DNA of 64,000 nt from Gymnopus androsaceus JB14 (lineage: Eukaryota; Basidiomycota; Agaricomycetes; Agaricales; Omphalotaceae). The notes under the pieces were generated by a model. That model worked only from the letters and a program-made list of their open reading frames with translations. It was not told where the DNA came from and did not search any database. The stretch is taken from assembly GCA_009733575.1 (NCBI GenBank), contig ML769436.1, positions 86,010 through 150,009 of the forward strand, given 5' to 3'. Below, piece after piece: positions 35,568 through 46,727 of this stretch (position 1 is the stretch's first letter; every line of letters begins with the position of its first letter). The translations under genes and the position numbers were made by a program.

Positions 35568-35806
35568 GTAGTGTGAGAGGCTGAGTGGGTTAAAGGCTTA
35601 ACGGCTTCTTATAAGCGTTGGAAGAGTGATCACGGCATGATCTTGATGCTCAGTCGGTTACAGTGGGTGGTGTCGATAAAGTTCGAACCCTATCCCATGG
35701 ATGATGCAAGATGAATAAAAGGCGCCCAAACTGTCTCTTATCTTATCTCTGATCTCAGCAGGGTTCGTAGGCCTTTCTTGCAAGTGGTCTTAAATCATCT
35801 CCGGGG

Positions 35807-37079
35807 ATGGCTGCTCCCTTGGACCTACCGCAGGAGCTGATAGACCATATCATAGATCTCCAAGAGGATATCCCTGTTCTGAAAAGCTGCTCCCTTATCG
35901 GCCGACGCTGGCTTCCTCGCGCTCAGGAGCACATCTTTCACTCCCTCTCCCTTCCCTGCCGTCGAGATACACCCGGATACATAATCATGTCCGAGTCTGG
36001 AGATGTCTCTCCTGACGACGCCGAGCTCCGTATATCCGACATTATCCACTTCCTCCGTTCCAATCCCCGCTTATCATACATTGTCAAGTCCTTTACTCTA
36101 GATGCTCGAAGCTCCGATACACTCGTTAGAGCATCGGGCCGCATGCTAGCGGAGCTGCCGTTCCGAGAGCTAACATCCTTTGGCGCTAGTGACATTTCCT
36201 CTTTTCGAGCTTCAACAGCTTGATTACACAAACATTGAACGGTTTTTGGAGCTAAATAAGAGCTCATTGGACTCTCTAACCTTTGAATCGACTGGCAGTG
36301 GGCATCTAGTTCAGACGCTGTTAAGGAATTGCGCTTTGAGCCTATCCCATTTACGCTATCTTCATTTCAACAACGTCGGCATCTACTTCAAAACATTGCA
36401 GAACTCCGAGTCGCTTCTAGTCAATGCTGCTGCCAGTTCAGGACCGGAACTAGAAACTCTGCGTATCGGAGGATGGCATTACGCGTCTGATTTTCTTTCG
36501 GATGCGTTCTTCAATGGCTCGTCATTAAATTTGTCTAGCCTGAAAACGCTGCACATTTCTACAAACTTTTCTTTACGCCCTTATGATCCAATCTATTTGC
36601 TATGCGGTCGAATCATTGCTCCATTTAAAGCTATCTATACAACTTCCTGGTAAGTTTAGAACACCCAAATCTATTTCTGGAAGCTGATGTATTACATAGA
36701 ACTCACAGAAAGCTGTAGAATTCCATTCAACTATCTCCAAAATCTGGAAACCTTGGAGATAACATTCACCGAACGATACTCTCCTCATTGTCTCTCTCTC
36801 CTTTTGGACATATTCTCCTACCGTCCTAGACTGAGGAACATTCGACTGACTTGTTCATCTACGACCGCGCAGTACATATCCACTGTCCAACCGATGCTCA
36901 CTCCACAAGTCGATAACGCGCTGACCGCATTCATTCAGCGATCGCCCAAATTGGACACGGCCGTTCTGGTCCTTCCCGAGGCTTTTTATGAGGATGTGGT
37001 TTTAGATGGGAATCTGGAAAAGTTGATACCAGGCGCGATGGGAACGGGAATGGTGAGACTGAGTTGCTTGGAGGGATAG
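35807..37079 (+). pseudogene. F-box / LRR-like gene with frame breaks
   Basis: Starts MAAPLDLPQELIDHIIDLQE followed by SCSLIGRRWLPRAQEHIF, a clear F-box. The frame runs to about 36200 (ELTSFGASDIS). It must then shift by one to continue into ELQQLDYTNIERFLELNKSS and LRYLHFNNVGIYFK, which are leucine-rich strands. Another discontinuity lies near 36650, before ESCRIPFNYLQNLETLEITF and the end at 37079. No GT-AG intron resolves the first break without a stop. Probably a broken member of the agaric F-box family; a sequencing indel is the alternative. Confidence 0.62.
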
Positions 37080-37614
37080 TGTCTTTTCGGCCTTCTTATG
37101 AGACTATCTCGATGCTAATTTCTCTTACTCGCATCAGAGGAAGGGTGATTCAAGGAAAGGTCGTGCGGTGCTCGCAGGTAGATCTCCCGCACAACGGTAA
37201 CTCTTGGCTGACAGCTCATCTCCATAGGCATCAGCCTCCGTATATGAAGAGGTTGACCTCTGTAGGCTCTTGTAGACCTCTGTTTCAATACGTCCCCGAT
37301 GCGCCTGATTACAACCATCATTGGATTGATAATGACGGCTGAATTCCAAAAAAAAATAAGAGTAGGAGAAGGCTCGATACACTATCAATGGCTAGAAACA
37401 GGGACTCATTGTCTGCCAAGATAAATCTAGTACAAGGTTCAATTGGCGGCAAGTTATGGTTTTGGTGATGAAAAGATCGCTTTGACCTGACAATCACGAC
37501 CGTGACCAATTAGATCAAAAGGCAACGTTGATCAGCAACCACTCGTTTGGTCGCCGACTTGGCCGAGACTTGAGTGGATTGTTAAAAAAACAATGAACTC
37601 GATTGGATCCATTA
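37080..37614. other. Intergenic region upstream of P450 C
   Basis: No supported gene. It holds the end of the F-box gene region and presumably the P450 C promoter. Confidence 0.5.
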
Positions 37615-40600
37615 ATGCTCCCGCTCATCTCCGCGATAGTACTTGCTGCTGTACTATGGCTTTTCATACCTTTTCTTCGTTTGCTCTCCCGCCAATGGCT
37701 GTCCCCGCTTCGTTTCCTGCCCGGGCCCCCGTCTCAGTCGTTCTTTATGGGAAATCTGGCTGAAATGCACGAACAGGAGAACACTAATCTCATCGCAAAC
37801 TGGGAAGCGAAATATGGTTCAACATTTGTGTATAGGGGATTTGTCGGAGGTTGCAGGTTAATGACCACTGACCCAGTTGCTGTTGCTCATATTCTCGGCA
37901 ATGCATACGAATATCCAAAGGTGAAATAGATTCATAACCTTCTTCCTCCTGATACTTAAGGGCAGCGAGAAGCCAGATTTTGTGCGTGATAGCTTGGCCA
38001 CGATGGCCGCTGGTCATGACGGCCTTCTTACAACTGAAGGAGAAATGCACAAGAAACAGGTTAGTTCGAGCTTGGGTTCTTTATACTCTGGCATTTAACC
38101 ATTTCTTCCAGCGCAAGATTCTTGTAGGTTTCCTATCTACTTTACGCCAACCAACTGAATCATCTTGCATAGACACCCGCGTTTACATCTTCTCATATCA
38201 AATCCCTCGCTCCCATCTTCTGGGACCATGCTCTGCAGGTGCGCGCGCGTTTCAGCACCCGCGCAGAATGTGCGATGTAATCTTGATTAATATTTCAGCT
38301 TCGGGATATTTGGTTCGATCTCGCTTCAAACTCGGAAACAATTGGACATTCCTCAACACGCGTTGATGCACTCATCTGGCTGGGAAGAGCAACACTTGAT
38401 GTTATTGGGTTGGCTGGTTCGCATATTCAAGCTCGATCTTTTGCTGTCCACTCACTCGCGCTACAGGTTTCGGATACTCTTTCCATTCCCTCGCACACGC
38501 ACATACTCAAGCTCTCCCGTCCGAATCATCAGATGAACTTGCTGATGCGTTCTCAACCATCTTCTCCACGGCAAGAAAGTTCCGCGTGATGACCATTCTT
38601 CAAGTATGGTTTCCCTGGCTTCGTCGATTCCGCCGTAACAGCGCCGTCATGGTTCAAGCACAGGAAACGATGCGAAGGATTGGGCTCGGGTTGATCGATA
38701 GAGCAACAAAGGAGGCAGTGGATGATGAGAAGAATGGCTGGAAAAACGAGACAGGGATCGAGGGAGACAAAACTACGATGGGCAGAGATTTGTTGGCTGT
38801 ACTGAGTGCGTCCCTTTTCCATATCCATCGTATAATTCACCTCATCTGGTCGGCACGCAGTTCGTTCCTCGCTATCTCAACGCGACGCGACTAGCTCAAG
38901 CTCCATGTCCACGTCGGAGATTCTCTCTCAAATATCAACCTTCCTAGCCGCCGGCCATGAGACAACGGCTAGTGCTCTTAATTGGTGTCTATACGCGTTA
39001 GTTAAACATCCTGATGCTCAAATCAAGCTACGACAGAGCTTACGGGAATTAGAGGCCGACTTCCGATCCGTGGACGATAGTAATCAGCGCAGCCTGCTCA
39101 CAGACGCCATTCAAAAATGTGAATTCCTGGATTGGGTGGTTCGAGAGAGTCTTCGCGTGCATGCGCCCGTCACTAGTACGATGCGAGTCTGCATGCGGGA
39201 AGGTGGAGATGATATTCCTGTTTCAAGGTTGGTCTATTCTCGGCGCTGTGTTGGATGCTGATATTAATGCGCGCGCGCAGGGATGGATACCGAGATAAAT
39301 ACGGGAGCTTGCGATCGAGCATTCCAGTTAACAAGCACGATATTATCAGTGTACCGATTCAAGCAATCAACAAGAGCAAGGACTTGTGGGGAGAGGATGC
39401 TGGGGAGTTCAAGTGAGTTGGTTCATTTCGTTTAGCTCTCGGACCTCTCTTTTGCGACTTGATTGAAGAGGTCCCGAAAGATTCCTGGTGATGAATTTTC
39501 GCAGCCAGAATTCTGGTGATTTATATTCTTCCTTCCTTCTTACTCCACATCCCTTTACTTCCCGACACTTTTTTCAGCACCGTGATGAATACGTGTACGG
39601 ACCAACATGATGGCTCTTCATCTTGATCTATCTACATTCTTCCCCCAAAATTTGAGATGGATGGATTCCGGCCCTATTGTATCACCGCTGTTTAATCTCA
39701 GTGGCTTCTTCTTTGAATCTTTCCCTTCATTGCCTGGTTCAATCGACCACACAGACACGGTTCACTTCTTGCCTCGAGTTCTGATGTGCATTCTAAATGT
39801 TTTTTAAATGTTTGAATTTTATCTATCACACAGGGGGCGTTCCAAGGAACAAGCAGAGCATTTATTACTAGTTTTACGGTCTTCTGATTTGACCTCGTTA
39901 TCTTCTTTGTTTTTCTGTTTCATTATAGCTTTGTTCCGTTACTCCTGTTACTCACCTTTTTCTTCATTAATCTAGACCCGAGCGCTGGGCTTCCCCGCCG
40001 GAGCGCGTGAAATCTATCCCAGGATTGTATTCCAACATCCTTACGTTTCTCAACGGAAATCCAATCGACGGTAATCGTGCGTGCATTGGGTACAAGTTTG
40101 CACTAATCGAGTAAGTCTCCATTTCCGCTACTCAGTCGCTTGTTCTTTTTTCTCTGGCTTGGCCCCTTGTCTTTGTCCCATTTACAGCTATGTCTTGTTT
40201 TCCATTCCCGTTTTCTTGGTTTTATTCCTGTCTGATTCGTGAGCATTCCGTTTTGAGCTTGTTCTTGTAAGGTGGCGGCTCACTGTGGCTCGGACCTCGG
40301 TTGATGGATTGGTCGGGCGTCTTTGATGCGCCTTTTAACGCCGGGAATGCGGCAGGACAAATTCACATGAGTCTACGTGCATGCGCGTCCTGTTGAATAG
40401 AGACTATGGTGCATGCAGAATTATATCTCGACGGGTATGCAAGAGTACTTGGCGCCTGTTTGGAATCACCTGCATCGAATCTTCTCTATTTTGTTTCATT
40501 ATTTATGTTCCTTGGTCCTCGGTGGTCCTTCCGTTTGTTTTCCTGTTGGAAGCATAAAGCAGGGCCAGATGCATTCACTTCTTTCTCTTGTGAATCTGGC

Positions 40601-41667
40601 CTCCGCAAGTCACCTATTTTATTCGTTCCTCGAAGTTTGAACTTTAATCTCTTGATTCTTTCAATTCTTTCAATCCTTATGCTCTTGGTGCTTTCTGTCC
40701 CTATCTTGTTATCATGATTCCGGGATCGATTAGTTTCACTATAGATGGGTGGGTATCATACCCACCCACAAGACGATCTCCAGCTGGTTTCCAGTATCCT
40801 GCCTCGTGGTATGCATGTGGTTTGTGCGTCGTGTCTTCAGTATTATCCACCACCAGTACTGCAAAGCTCACTACATAGATGCCGGGAGCACATCGGAGAT
40901 CAACCAACCCCGAACACCGAAGCTGCAGAAACATTTTTCATCAAGCGCTATAGCTGCCCATTGGCCCGTATGCAGATCTTCCTTCGAAAATTACACTTCG
41001 AATGCTGTTGATTGATGCTGTTCTCGTTCGTTTGATTCTGCTCATCTGTGATTGATCTCCATTTGCCGATGATGCCACCTCACCCCTACATACCCCTCTC
41101 CACCTTGCATGAACCCATATCGCTGTGGAGGTGTTTGAACATAGGCAGTGGTTCATTTCGTTATTATGGCCAGCTCGTTTTGGAGAACCATAGACCTTGC
41201 TATTCACTTCCGGTTCATCCCCGACGAGCCTCCGACCGCCATTTCCGGGTTTCATATAGCTTTCCGTTTCCGTGCTCCTCCCTTCATCTTCTTGCTTCTT
41301 CATCTCCTTGGGGAATCTCATAATTGCACCCACATTGCGGCTCGATAGGCTTGACTCTGGAATGTGACTCGACGGATTCTGTCCGGCGTACAGACAAATT
41401 CGATTGAGTTGATGATGTTCACTCACTCCAATCTTTGTAGGATGAAAATATTTTTGTATGTCCTCGTCAAAGACATCGAATTTTCGATTGATCCAGCTCT
41501 AGTGATAGAGAAAAAGGTCAAGTAAGTCTACGAGTCTACTCGGAACCTTTTGCCTGTTCTGATACTTGCGATCTTCTCCCAGCGTCGTTACTCGACCTTT
41601 TGTCAAGTCCGAACCACACCTAGGCAACCAAATGCCTTTGTATATCCGTCCAGCGACGAAGAGCTAA
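37615..41667 (+). CDS. Cytochrome P450 monooxygenase (C) with two very long introns
   Basis: Unrelated in detail to copies A and B. The ATG at 37615 gives an N-terminal anchor ([20 protein letters not shown]), the proline-rich hinge [28 protein letters not shown] and HKKQRKILTPAF. The I-helix is [15 protein letters not shown], ExxR is in [15 protein letters not shown] is present, and the heme segment is [14 protein letters not shown]. The last coding pieces are [16 protein letters not shown] and [17 protein letters not shown]. Most introns are about 50 nt. However, 39413-39975 (563 nt, between EFK and PERW) and 40111-41440 (1330 nt, between ALIE and MKIFL) are far longer. Both have GT-AG ends and restore the frame exactly. 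Probably a CYP3/CYP4-clan-like enzyme; substrate unknown. Confidence 0.85.
40746..40768. repeat. Perfect 10-bp palindrome with 3-nt loop inside a P450 intron
   Basis: TGGGTGGGTA at 40746-40755 and its exact reverse complement at 40759-40768 are separated by TCA. It lies roughly in the middle of the 1330-nt intron. It could form a tight hairpin or cruciform. Confidence 0.9.
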
Positions 41668-44323
41668 ATTTCTCCATAGAGATATGGGCCTCTTCCTGGT
41701 TTCTCCTCCTCCCAACCCTTGCCACCCGATACAGACGGGACCTATACCAATTAGGTCCGAATAACCCCTCAAAACGCAATGTGGCACCTGATGCCACTAG
41801 CTATTAATGTCGATGTTAGGTGTAGAATCTACTGGTTAATTTCTCTGCATTTATCATTTGTATCATCTTCAACATAGAGGCTGCTGTTGTTGTACTACCT
41901 CGTTACTACTACTACTCCCTATCCTCTGCGGAATCTGGATTAGAATGGAATGTACTATCCTATGTAGTGACCGAATAATACTTATTGTGAGGAGGCGCTG
42001 ATTTTTTTCGACTCGATGGAACGTTGACCCTGAATTGAAAGTTCTTTCCCTTTGCTGCACAGTTTACAAACACCCGCCTTACGGATGTTAATATACGACT
42101 CGACAACATCGACTCTCATTCACTGACGCCGCCCCCTTAGAATTCTCTTAATATGGCCTTTCATGGGCTGCGCTTGCATGACTTGTTTTTCATCAGCTCA
42201 AAGTGAAGCTGATGACACTCTTGCGTACCATGGAATTAAAACCTTCCCTCGATGATAAATTCTTTTCAAGTTCCCTGAGGTGAATTGAGTCTATCCCGCC
42301 GTCCTGCGTCCTGCAGTAGAAATCCAGTACAGAGAGCGCAATTAGACCTTTTTTGGGACAAACCAAAGTCGCGGGTCTATCGGGGAGGACTTGGAACGAT
42401 GAGCCGAGGACGCGCTTCTATCGGTGAGGGGTGTAAAGTTTGGAGTCTCCTCTCAGTGCGCTCCGAAATAATTTCTTGGGGCGCCATATGCGCAAGGGCC
42501 ACGAAAGGGTTTCCTTGCCACGATAGAACCACCCGTTCATACTGAATACGCCGCGACGATGCTGTTACTTACTTGCAGTAAAACTCCATAATAAGTAATT
42601 CTCAACGTGACATTGGACAGACCCAGCTTGTACAAACTGTCTATTTACCTCCAATTATTTGGTTCAGCGCGCATGTGCATATACCGACAAAGTATACGAG
42701 CGGCGCTTCGAAAAAATAGGATTTGGATGACGCACCGTGACCGGGTCCCTCGAAATTCTTGCTTTCGAGCCAAACAGGTACCTGGTATAGTATTACTTGC
42801 TTTCCTTCGAAAGTTAGAGCCTGAATCAAAGTAAGTAGTATCTGCATGCGCATACATACACAGGGATCCAAACCGAAAACGTTTTTGCAACCGGTACTTC
42901 AAGGCTCCGAGGACAGTATTCTCTGCAAGCTGTAGACTTGATACTTGAGACTAGTACGGAGCTTGAAATTATGAAAGCTTGATTGCTAGCGAAAGCTGGT
43001 AGCTACATAATAGGTATCGTCGAAACCTCGAAACCAGTCTACGAGCATAGCGCTGATCTTGATGCGGTGTACCGTTACCGGAACCTCGCACAACCGAGGA
43101 TGAAGGAACCTGAAAGCCTAAAGACCCAAGCCAAGGCCTTTCGTGGCCGTTTGTGTGGAGAGCACGGACGGCGCTGGTACGGGTATTCGGTTGTAGTACT
43201 CCTATACACTTTTCTTGCTGCCCTGTAACCCTTGCACGAATTGGATACGATATTCTTGATTCGAAAAAAAAACAAGCTATTTTGATAAGCGTATGCATAT
43301 GCATATGCACCCATAAAGACAAAGCCTAGCCGAGATCCCCGTCCCAAGATGTTTGTTTAATCATACCAGCCAGGTATGTAGAAATGTGTTCTCGTCGACG
43401 ACGACGCGTTTCCCAACCAAAAATGGAGTAAACACGCGCATCGCTCATACGTGTGTGATGATGATAACCATGCCCAGGGCCCAGGACTCGGGAGGTCCGA
43501 ATATGTACAGGACGGTTGTTTCGGAGCCTAGGAGAGAGTGAATTTCGATGTGACACAGATCCTTTATTCAGATGATCAGTCTAGCTGGCTGCCTCAAGAC
43601 TCAAGTGAAAAAGATTAATGAGCAAACCTGCAAGAAAGTACGGCTTCATACCAATTCAGTGAATCTACGGCGGTGCGTACTTGAGGTTGGGAATAAATAA
43701 GAATTTTAATCACAGTCCCGAATTCGATCCTGCTTGATCAACAATTTGCTGTGATTGATGGATGGGTTCATTGGCGTCTTGCACGAAACGTAAAGCTAAA
43801 TAATAATCTATCCCGGACGAGCTTGGCCCAAAAGGATGTGACTGTTCAAAAAAGACCATACATATTATAATATATAGCTACGAATATGCGGTGCAATGCG
43901 GGTAAATATTCGACGAGTTGGTGGTATACAAGAAACACAAAAGCATGGAAAGGATGTGCGAATAGGAGGCAACTATTCATATCTAGCGGCGGAGTGAGGG
44001 AATGACGAGATTGTGAAAAAGACACAGCCGGCGCTAGATACAAAACAATGGAATAATAGGTGAATATTATGGAGACGGCAACGATAACGAGGGAGAGTTC
44101 GGTTTGGTTGTACCGTGGAGTGATTGTAAAGACGGGGATCATATGTGCAAAAGAAGGAATAAAATAAAAGAGACGCTAGTGTCGACCACTCCGACGCCCT
44201 ACAATAAATAGTTTTAGAGAAAGAAGAAAGAAAGACAGATAGTTTAAAGGAAAGGAATGCAAGATCAAGTACAGATGCGCTTTTTTTTTGTTGACAACAC
44301 GACACGACGAGAGTCCCATGCAA
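41668..44323. other. Long intergenic region (2.6 kb)
   Basis: Convergent 3' ends of P450 C and the homeodomain gene. Short open frames on both strands (42285-43350) have no family signature and overlap each other. Minor simple repeats are seen, for example an alternating TATGCA tract near 43290 and a TAC run near 41905. I can support no gene here. Confidence 0.55.
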
Positions 44324-46202
44324 TTATTGAGGTGTACCATATCCCGAGCCCGGCGCAGAGCCACCATTATTGGGAGGAGTGCTATCACTGAAATAATGTG
44401 ACTGCTCCTGGCCAGGCGTTGGTAAACGAGGACTATGGAGGTAACCTCCACCGTTCGAGTACATGGTCTGATTACCGCCCTGATTGGAGAATGGGTTGCC
44501 AGAGAGAGACGGTGGCGCCGACAATGGAACACCGTACGATTGTTGCATCGAGTTTGGGTACATGTTCATATTACGACCTCCCTGAGGAGGGTAATCGAGG
44601 TTCCCGCCGGGCATCTGATGGTGATGGGAGCGGTTTTGTGGAACGCCATGCATCCTGGAGCTAATGTAATCGGGCGGATGAACGCCTGGCCCCATGGAGG
44701 GAAGGGACATTGGATGGTAGAGGTTGAGGGAATCGGGTGTGGCGGGTAAAGACGCACGCCGACTTAGAGGATCGAGGAGCCCGGAGAGCGAAGCACTTCT
44801 ACCGGAGGGTGGAAAGGGAGCGGTAGTAGTAGGATTCGTCGAGGGACGCGCCGGAGCAAGGATACGACGTCTAGCCTGTGGGGAGTGTCAGCAAGGCAAT
44901 ATATCAGACAAAGATCAGTACCACTCACGTTGATCATCCAGTTGGACACCTGGCTCATGGAGAGACCAGTGGCATGGCAGAGCTGCTTCTTCTCTTCCTC
45001 ACTGGGATAAGGATGATCAGAGTGACGATGGAGCCAGGCCTTTAGAAAGTCAGTGGTCTCCTTCGGAAGCTTTCCCCTTTTACGCTGTGGGCGATCTACG
45101 AGAGTAGAGGCATTGACAGCCTGGGATGGTCGGGATGTGGTAGTGGGAGTAGGTGGCATTTGAGAAGAAGAAGAATAGTGAGGGGCACCTGGAGGAAGAA
45201 AATCCGAGTTGGGAAAATTCCACTCGGGTTTTATCCCTGCAGAGAACCTGCGGTCATCATGATGGCCCGAGATACGAGCCGAGCCTGCGAACATTTGTGC
45301 CTGTGTTGAGGCGCTAAATGACGCATGGCGTAAGCTTTCGTATTTTGCGGCCGGACTGGAGAGTTGTCCGGGAGTCGAACTGGGTCTCACGATTCCGGAT
45401 GGTGAGCTGTTCCAATTGCTCTCCGCATCTGAATATGAGGAAAGATGCCCAGAGTTGAAATCGGAGGGTGACCCGTAGTGGGAAGACGGCGTCGTACCAG
45501 AGAAAGCCCGGGATTCGAGTATGAATCATAGTACAAATCAGTCGATAGCCGTGGTCGCTCCTTGTCCTCGTCTGAGTGGGGCGGTGGAAACGTATAGCTG
45601 CTGAGCGTAGACTGATTCACGGGAGCATACGACTGCCGATGAGGAGAGGGATAGGGTGAATGCCTCACGCCCAAATTGGGCAATGAAGCACGTCGGAATT
45701 CGCTTGCTGGGTGCCTCCCAGACTCGTCCTCGAATGTCGTGAAAATCGAAGGCAATTGGACCTTTTCCTCAGACTTTATCTCCCAGTTGGGATCCGCATC
45801 AAGGGCTGAGCGGGCTTTCTTGGGCTCCGGCGAATCCGAAGGGCTCATTGGCCTTTTAGAGGGCACGCTGCTATCTGAGGTCGCAGAGCTGGACATACGG
45901 CGAGAATCGTAGTCGAGATCTGTGGGACTGCATTATAAAAAGAAAAGAAAAAAAAAGTCAGAGATTGGCTTTTTGTGGTGAGATTAGGAAAGATGAGCGA
46001 ACATCAGCAGCGGTGAAGCAGAAGCAGACGAAACGTCGTGAATGTACGCGGATTTTGAGTCGGTTCTGGACGTCAAGATGACAGGTTGAGTGACAAGACA
46101 ACTTTTAGGAGGACATTCAACTCACAGGGCGTACTGCAATTGTGCAACGTTGTAGGAATTGAGCTCGTTGCCGTTAAGCAATACTTTGGCGTCGTCAATC
46201 AT
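44324..46202 (-). CDS. TALE-class (Homeobox_KN) homeodomain transcription factor
   Basis: The start is placed at a separate first exon (46202-46126, MIDDAKVLLNGNELNSYNVA), which splices over a 198-nt intron into PTDLDYDSRRMSSSATSDSS. A serine/proline-rich region follows, then the homeodomain: KRGKLPKETTDFLKAWLHRH, SDHPYPSEEEKKQLCHATGL and SMSQVSNWMIN, joined across an intron to ARRRIL. HPYPSEEEK is the three-residue-extension loop typical of TALE proteins, and WMINAR is the DNA-recognition helix. The C-terminus is rich in P, S, G, N and Q, ending GYGTPQ. A one-base frame break appears near 45500, between YDSYSNPGLS and GTTPSSHYGS, with no splice site. Nuclear regulator, possibly developmental; targets unknown. 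Confidence 0.82.
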
Positions 46203-46727
46203 CGGCTACCTGGGATGATTATAAGATAAAAGGAGTGGGATATCTAAAACGAAAGACGGAGTTTTGCACTATTTAAGGTGGTGGGAGAGATGTAGTCGAC
46301 TTGTCCAAATTCGGTAGCGAATTAGAATTCCTGATCGTCCAAACCAATTTTAAATTAAATTATTTGTAAGCGCCGAATGATTCGAGTTCCTTTCTATTTG
46401 AATCCTTTCCTTTCAATCTGCCACCCGTCAGGGAAAGCTTCGTCTAAATTCCTTTGGCGATGCTTCATCAACATCGCAGCGCCCTGTTGCTCTCTTTCCG
46501 CTTCCCCGACGTTTCCTGCGTCTTTTCTGCATCTTGTCCGATTTCCTTAATTTAGTTATATTGCTTTCCTTACCGCATTCAGTCTGATAAACCCAAGGTA
46601 CCCATGCGGCATCTTCGTCAAGGCACCCATCCCTCAACCTAAATAAACCACACCAAACCACTCAAACAAACCGAGAGAATAACATTCACGAAACAAACGA
46701 ACATCAATAGATCTGCACGCCTCCAGA
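46203..46727. other. Intergenic region between homeodomain gene and LRR scaffold gene
   Basis: Upstream flank of the homeodomain gene, which reads leftward, and 3' flank of the LRR gene. No supported feature inside. Confidence 0.5.

Noticed and set aside
40941..41426. 161-codon minus-strand frame inside the large P450 intron
   Set aside because: No recognisable domain, composition like translated non-coding DNA, and it overlaps plus-strand frames of similar length. Noted only as possible intron content.
28300..41667. Secondary-metabolite biosynthetic cluster
   Set aside because: Three P450s and nearby oxidoreductases hint at one, but no terpene cyclase, polyketide synthase, NRPS or prenyltransferase is visible in the window.
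42645..43350. Overlapping frames on both strands in the 41.7-44.3 kb intergenic region
   Set aside because: Repeated-looking AYAYAY residues come from a TATGCA simple repeat; no conserved motif.
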